From: JAAXQD01 sp963790095
Lineage (GTDB): Bacteria; Desulfobacterota; Desulfobacteria; Desulfobacterales; UBA11574
DNA: 64,000 nucleotides
Direction of reading: 5' to 3'
NCBI GenBank assembly: GCA_963790095.1
Contig: CAWBNO010000003.1
Span: 1-64,000, forward strand
Shown here: positions 61,942-64,000 of the stretch, one piece after another
How the letters are laid out: every line of letters starts with the position of its first letter
Numbering within the stretch: the first letter of the stretch is position 1
The notes under the pieces: generated by a model
Database searches by the model: none
The model's input: the letters and a program-made list of their open reading frames with translations, nothing else
Told to the model about the DNA's origin: nothing
Made by a program: the position numbers and the translations under genes

Positions 61942-63510
61942 TTGGGTTTGGAAATATACAAAGAATCTTATACCGGCGCTATAAAAGAAATTATTCTTGG
62001 TAAAGGTGACAATGCCGTTACCGTGGGCGGCGAGACATGCTATCCTTTTTACAATTTCGAAGGTGACATGCCGCATAAGCCGGTGGTTGCAATGGAAGTA
62101 TGGGATATGGAGCCGGATGAATGGCCGGAAGCTGCCATGAGCCATTTCAAGGATGTTGTCTCAGATCCGGCAGCCTGGGCCAAAAAGTGCGTTGATGAGT
62201 TTGGGGCGGAAATGATCGTTCTTCAACTCAGGAGCACCGATCCGAACGGCCAGAATGCCAGCCCTGAAGAGGCTGTCGCTACAGTCAAAAAAGTCCTTGA
62301 AGCCATCGATGTTCCCCTGATCGTATGGGGTACCTGCAACATCGAGAAAGATGAGGAAGTTTTAAAGAAAATTTCAGAAGAAACCCATGGAGAAAATTTG
62401 ATTTTGGGGCCTGTAGAGGACAAGAATCACAAAGGAATCGGCGCCAGCGCCATGGGATACGGCCATACGGTAATATCATCTTCGCCCATCGACATTAACC
62501 TGGCCAAGCAGGTCAACATCCTTCTTGAAAATCTTGGGATGCCGCTGAATCGGATCATCGTCGACCCCACCACCGGTGGTCTCGGCTACGGGCTGGAATA
62601 CAGCTATTCGGTGATGGAACGGCTCAGCATGGCGGCCCTTACCCAGGGTGACGACAAGTTGCAGCTTCCCATAATTAATAACCTGGCTGCTGAAATATGG
62701 AAGTGCAAAGAAGCCAAGCTGAGCGCAGAAGAAGCCCCCGCCTTAGGGGATCCGGAACGTCGCGGAGTCCTCATGGAAGCCGTGACCGCCGTCATCTATC
62801 TCCTGGCGGGTTCAAATGTTCTCATTATGCGGCATCCGGAGGCTATTAGACTGACCAAGGCGTTTATCGATTTGGGCTTAGACGGCGGAAGTGCTATGGA
62901 TGTGGCCCCTCTAAACAAGGTGCTTGATGATATTGATATCGATTTTGCATCCCTTGCACCGGAGCCGGATTTGACCATAGAAGGCGAAGAACCGAAGAAG
63001 GCACCACCCAAGGAAAAAGCCCCGCCCAAGGCCGAAAAGAAAGCGGCACCTGCGAAGGAACCTGCCAAAAAGGCACCCGAAAAGAAAAAAGAAGTAGCTC
63101 CGGCTGAAGCAGCCGAGGCCAAAGCCGAAGCAGCGGCCAAGGCCAAGGTAGATGCGGAAGCCAAGGCCAAGGCTGAAGAAGCGGCAGCGGCCAAGGCTGA
63201 GGAAGACGCCAAGGCTAAGGCTGAAGCAGACGCCAAGGCCAAGGAAGCGGCAGCGGCCAAGGCCAAAGCCGAAGCAGACGCCAAGGCTAAGGCTGAAGCA
63301 GACGCCAAGGCCAAAGCAGAGGCGGACGCCCGGGCAAAGAAAGCGGCTGAAGAGGAAGCGATCCGAGAAAAGCGCGCAAAAGAACGTGAAGCGCGTGCGG
63401 GCAAGCACAAGGCCGTAGCCGGCGAAGTTTCCCTGACACCGGCGGCCCAGCAGAGATCGAAACTGGATAAAATGCTGGAAAGTCTTAACAGGATACACAA
63501 AAGAGCATAA
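61942..63510 (+). CDS. acsD: Acetyl-CoA decarbonylase/synthase delta subunit (corrinoid protein small subunit) with Lys/Ala-rich tail
   Basis: The protein has 522 residues. The first ~350 match the CdhD/AcsD TIM-barrel subunit of the corrinoid iron-sulfur protein that carries the methyl group to acetyl-CoA synthase (VAMEVWDMEPDEWPEAAMSH; ASAMGYGHTVISSSPIDINL; RIIVDPTTGGLGYGLEYSYS). From about residue 350 there is a ~170-residue extension almost wholly of Ala, Lys and Glu (pattern AKAEADAKAKAEADAKAKAE), as in TolA-like helices, ending with a more ordinary KLDKMLESLNRIHKRA. This tail is absent from standard AcsD. TTG 61942 is the likely start (AGGAGGT at 61931-61937). It is 24 bases before cooS copy 2 in one operon. 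Confidence 0.9.
   Translation: MGLEIYKESYTGAIKEIILGKGDNAVTVGGETCYPFYNFEGDMPHKPVVAMEVWDMEPDEWPEAAMSHFKDVVSDPAAWAKKCVDEFGAEMIVLQLRSTDPNGQNASPEEAVATVKKVLEAIDVPLIVWGTCNIEKDEEVLKKISEETHGENLILGPVEDKNHKGIGASAMGYGHTVISSSPIDINLAKQVNILLENLGMPLNRIIVDPTTGGLGYGLEYSYSVMERLSMAALTQGDDKLQLPIINNLAAEIWKCKEAKLSAEEAPALGDPERRGVLMEAVTAVIYLLAGSNVLIMRHPEAIRLTKAFIDLGLDGGSAMDVAPLNKVLDDIDIDFASLAPEPDLTIEGEEPKKAPPKEKAPPKAEKKAAPAKEPAKKAPEKKKEVAPAEAAEAKAEAAAKAKVDAEAKAKAEEAAAAKAEEDAKAKAEADAKAKEAAAAKAKAEADAKAKAEADAKAKAEADARAKKAAEEEAIREKRAKEREARAGKHKAVAGEVSLTPAAQQRSKLDKMLESLNRIHKRA
63115..63345 (+). repeat. Degenerate tandem repeat encoding the Ala/Lys-rich tail of AcsD
   Basis: Units such as GCCAAGGCTAAGGCTGAAGC and GACGCCAAGGCCAAAGCAGA recur with small changes, encoding AKAKAEAD-type octapeptides. 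The run suggests expansion by slippage. Confidence 0.65.
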
Positions 63511-63534
63511 AAAAAATAAGAGGAGGAACCTCTA

Positions 63535-64000
63535 ATGGCAGAAGAGAAAACGTTGAAAAAAGTTGAAAAGCCGAAAAAGATGGCGGATCCCATAGCATCA
63601 TCCATGGATGTTGCCACCCAGGAAATGATCGCCCGGTCTCAGGAGCTGGGCGTCGAAACAGTATTTGACCGGGCAGTGACCATGAAACCCTGTAATATCG
63701 GGATGCAGGGAACCTGCTGTAAAAACTGTGCCATGGGACCGTGCCGTCTGCCCCTGCCCAAAGCCGGGATCGAAGGCGAGGATACCCGAAAAGGGTTGTG
63801 CGGTGCTACGGCAAACACCATTGCAGCACGAAATTTTGCCCGTATGGTGGCTGCTGGTGCGTCGGCCCATTCAGATCACGGACGTGGTGTGGCCGAAGTC
63901 TTTTTGTCGGTGGCCCGGAAAGAAACCGAAGATTATACCATCAAATCTCCGGAAAGACTGATACAAATTGCGCCCTACTTTGGAGTGGCCACTACCGTTG
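63535..64000 (+). CDS. cooS: Ni,Fe carbon monoxide dehydrogenase catalytic subunit (copy 2, cut by window end)
   Basis: The first 466 coding bases, from the ATG, are identical to the copy starting at 26518 (offset 37017), including the Cys cluster CNIGMQGTCCKNCAMGPCR. Identity extends upstream only to 63521 (AGGAGGAACCTCTA). It follows acsD by 24 bases, so this copy sits in the acetyl-CoA pathway operon, and acsB/acsC would be expected further to the right, beyond the window. Whether the remaining two-thirds also matches copy 1 cannot be seen. Confidence 0.9.
   Translation, partial: MAEEKTLKKVEKPKKMADPIASSMDVATQEMIARSQELGVETVFDRAVTMKPCNIGMQGTCCKNCAMGPCRLPLPKAGIEGEDTRKGLCGATANTIAARNFARMVAAGASAHSDHGRGVAEVFLSVARKETEDYTIKSPERLIQIAPYFGVATTV

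Noticed and set aside
62796..63617. Long open frame on the minus strand opposite acsD
   Set aside because: It is an artefact of the Ala/Lys-rich repeat, whose complement encodes Ala/Leu/Ser runs; the plus-strand AcsD product is clear.

Overview
The window looks like a chromosomal segment of a strictly anaerobic, sulfate-reducer-like Desulfobacterota bacterium (Desulfobacteraceae/Desulfosarcina-like). The evidence is a carbonyl-branch acetyl-CoA pathway operon (acsD-cooS) plus a second cooS copy, a single-cytochrome type B succinate:quinone oxidoreductase, pyruvate phosphate dikinase, a B12-dependent (class II) ribonucleotide reductase, rubrerythrin-like proteins, and a complete Tol-Pal/Ruv block. 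This taxonomic call is inference from gene content.

Region 1 (1-9.7 kb) is an accessory region of envelope and osmotic-stress genes, many of them broken. It holds a gutted MscS-type channel, a twice-frameshifted MltF-like transglycosylase, an intact outer-membrane transporter, a fragment of a gene that survives intact at 7393, a TAXI-type solute receptor, an ORF-less group II intron, an MscS channel, a frameshifted porin O/P and the tail of another outer-membrane protein. Region 2 (10.4-15 kb) is a three-gene sucrose cassette: PfkB sugar kinase, bifunctional sucrose-phosphate synthase/phosphatase and sucrose phosphorylase. Together they could make and recycle sucrose as a compatible solute. 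Region 3 (15.5-21 kb) has a Ser/Thr kinase with a degenerate receiver domain, a string of hairpins ending in a strong terminator (a candidate structured RNA at 17.05-17.27 kb), a thioesterase, and a frameshifted nrdJ facing a frameshifted nitroreductase.

Region 4 (21.3-31.3 kb) carries ppdK, sixA, rubrerythrin-like genes, ogt, a stand-alone cooS, a small thioesterase operon and uspA. Region 5 (31.4-42.6 kb) contains small metal-binding proteins, a LMW phosphatase, a molybdenum-carrier-like protein abutting a SAM hydrolase, and the leftward run tolQ-tolR-tolA-tolB-pal-cpoB-ruvC-ruvA-ruvB. Region 6 (42.8-52.9 kb) has an HD phosphohydrolase, sdhC-A-B (with a MITE-like element between sdhC and sdhA), and a rightward set of MscS, HTH-EIIA, ClC, Usp and GT9. 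Region 7 (53-64 kb) has a lipoprotein, a degenerate J-domain/RodZ-like protein coupled to a MinD-like ATPase, a Gate-domain membrane protein, a glycosyltransferase, a PilZ protein, an acetate CoA-transferase/GNAT fusion, and acsD followed by the start of a second cooS. That second cooS is identical base for base to the copy at 26.5 kb as far as the window runs.

Three intergenic repeat families recur: a ~195-bp imperfect palindrome (four copies, 31-59 kb), a ~141-bp element with 17-bp terminal inverted repeats (two copies), and a ~65-bp AT-rich element (two copies in the first 10 kb, one next to the group II intron). Single-base frameshifts occur only in the first 21 kb. I cannot tell from sequence alone whether they are real decay or sequencing error. 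No tRNA, rRNA or CRISPR array was seen.
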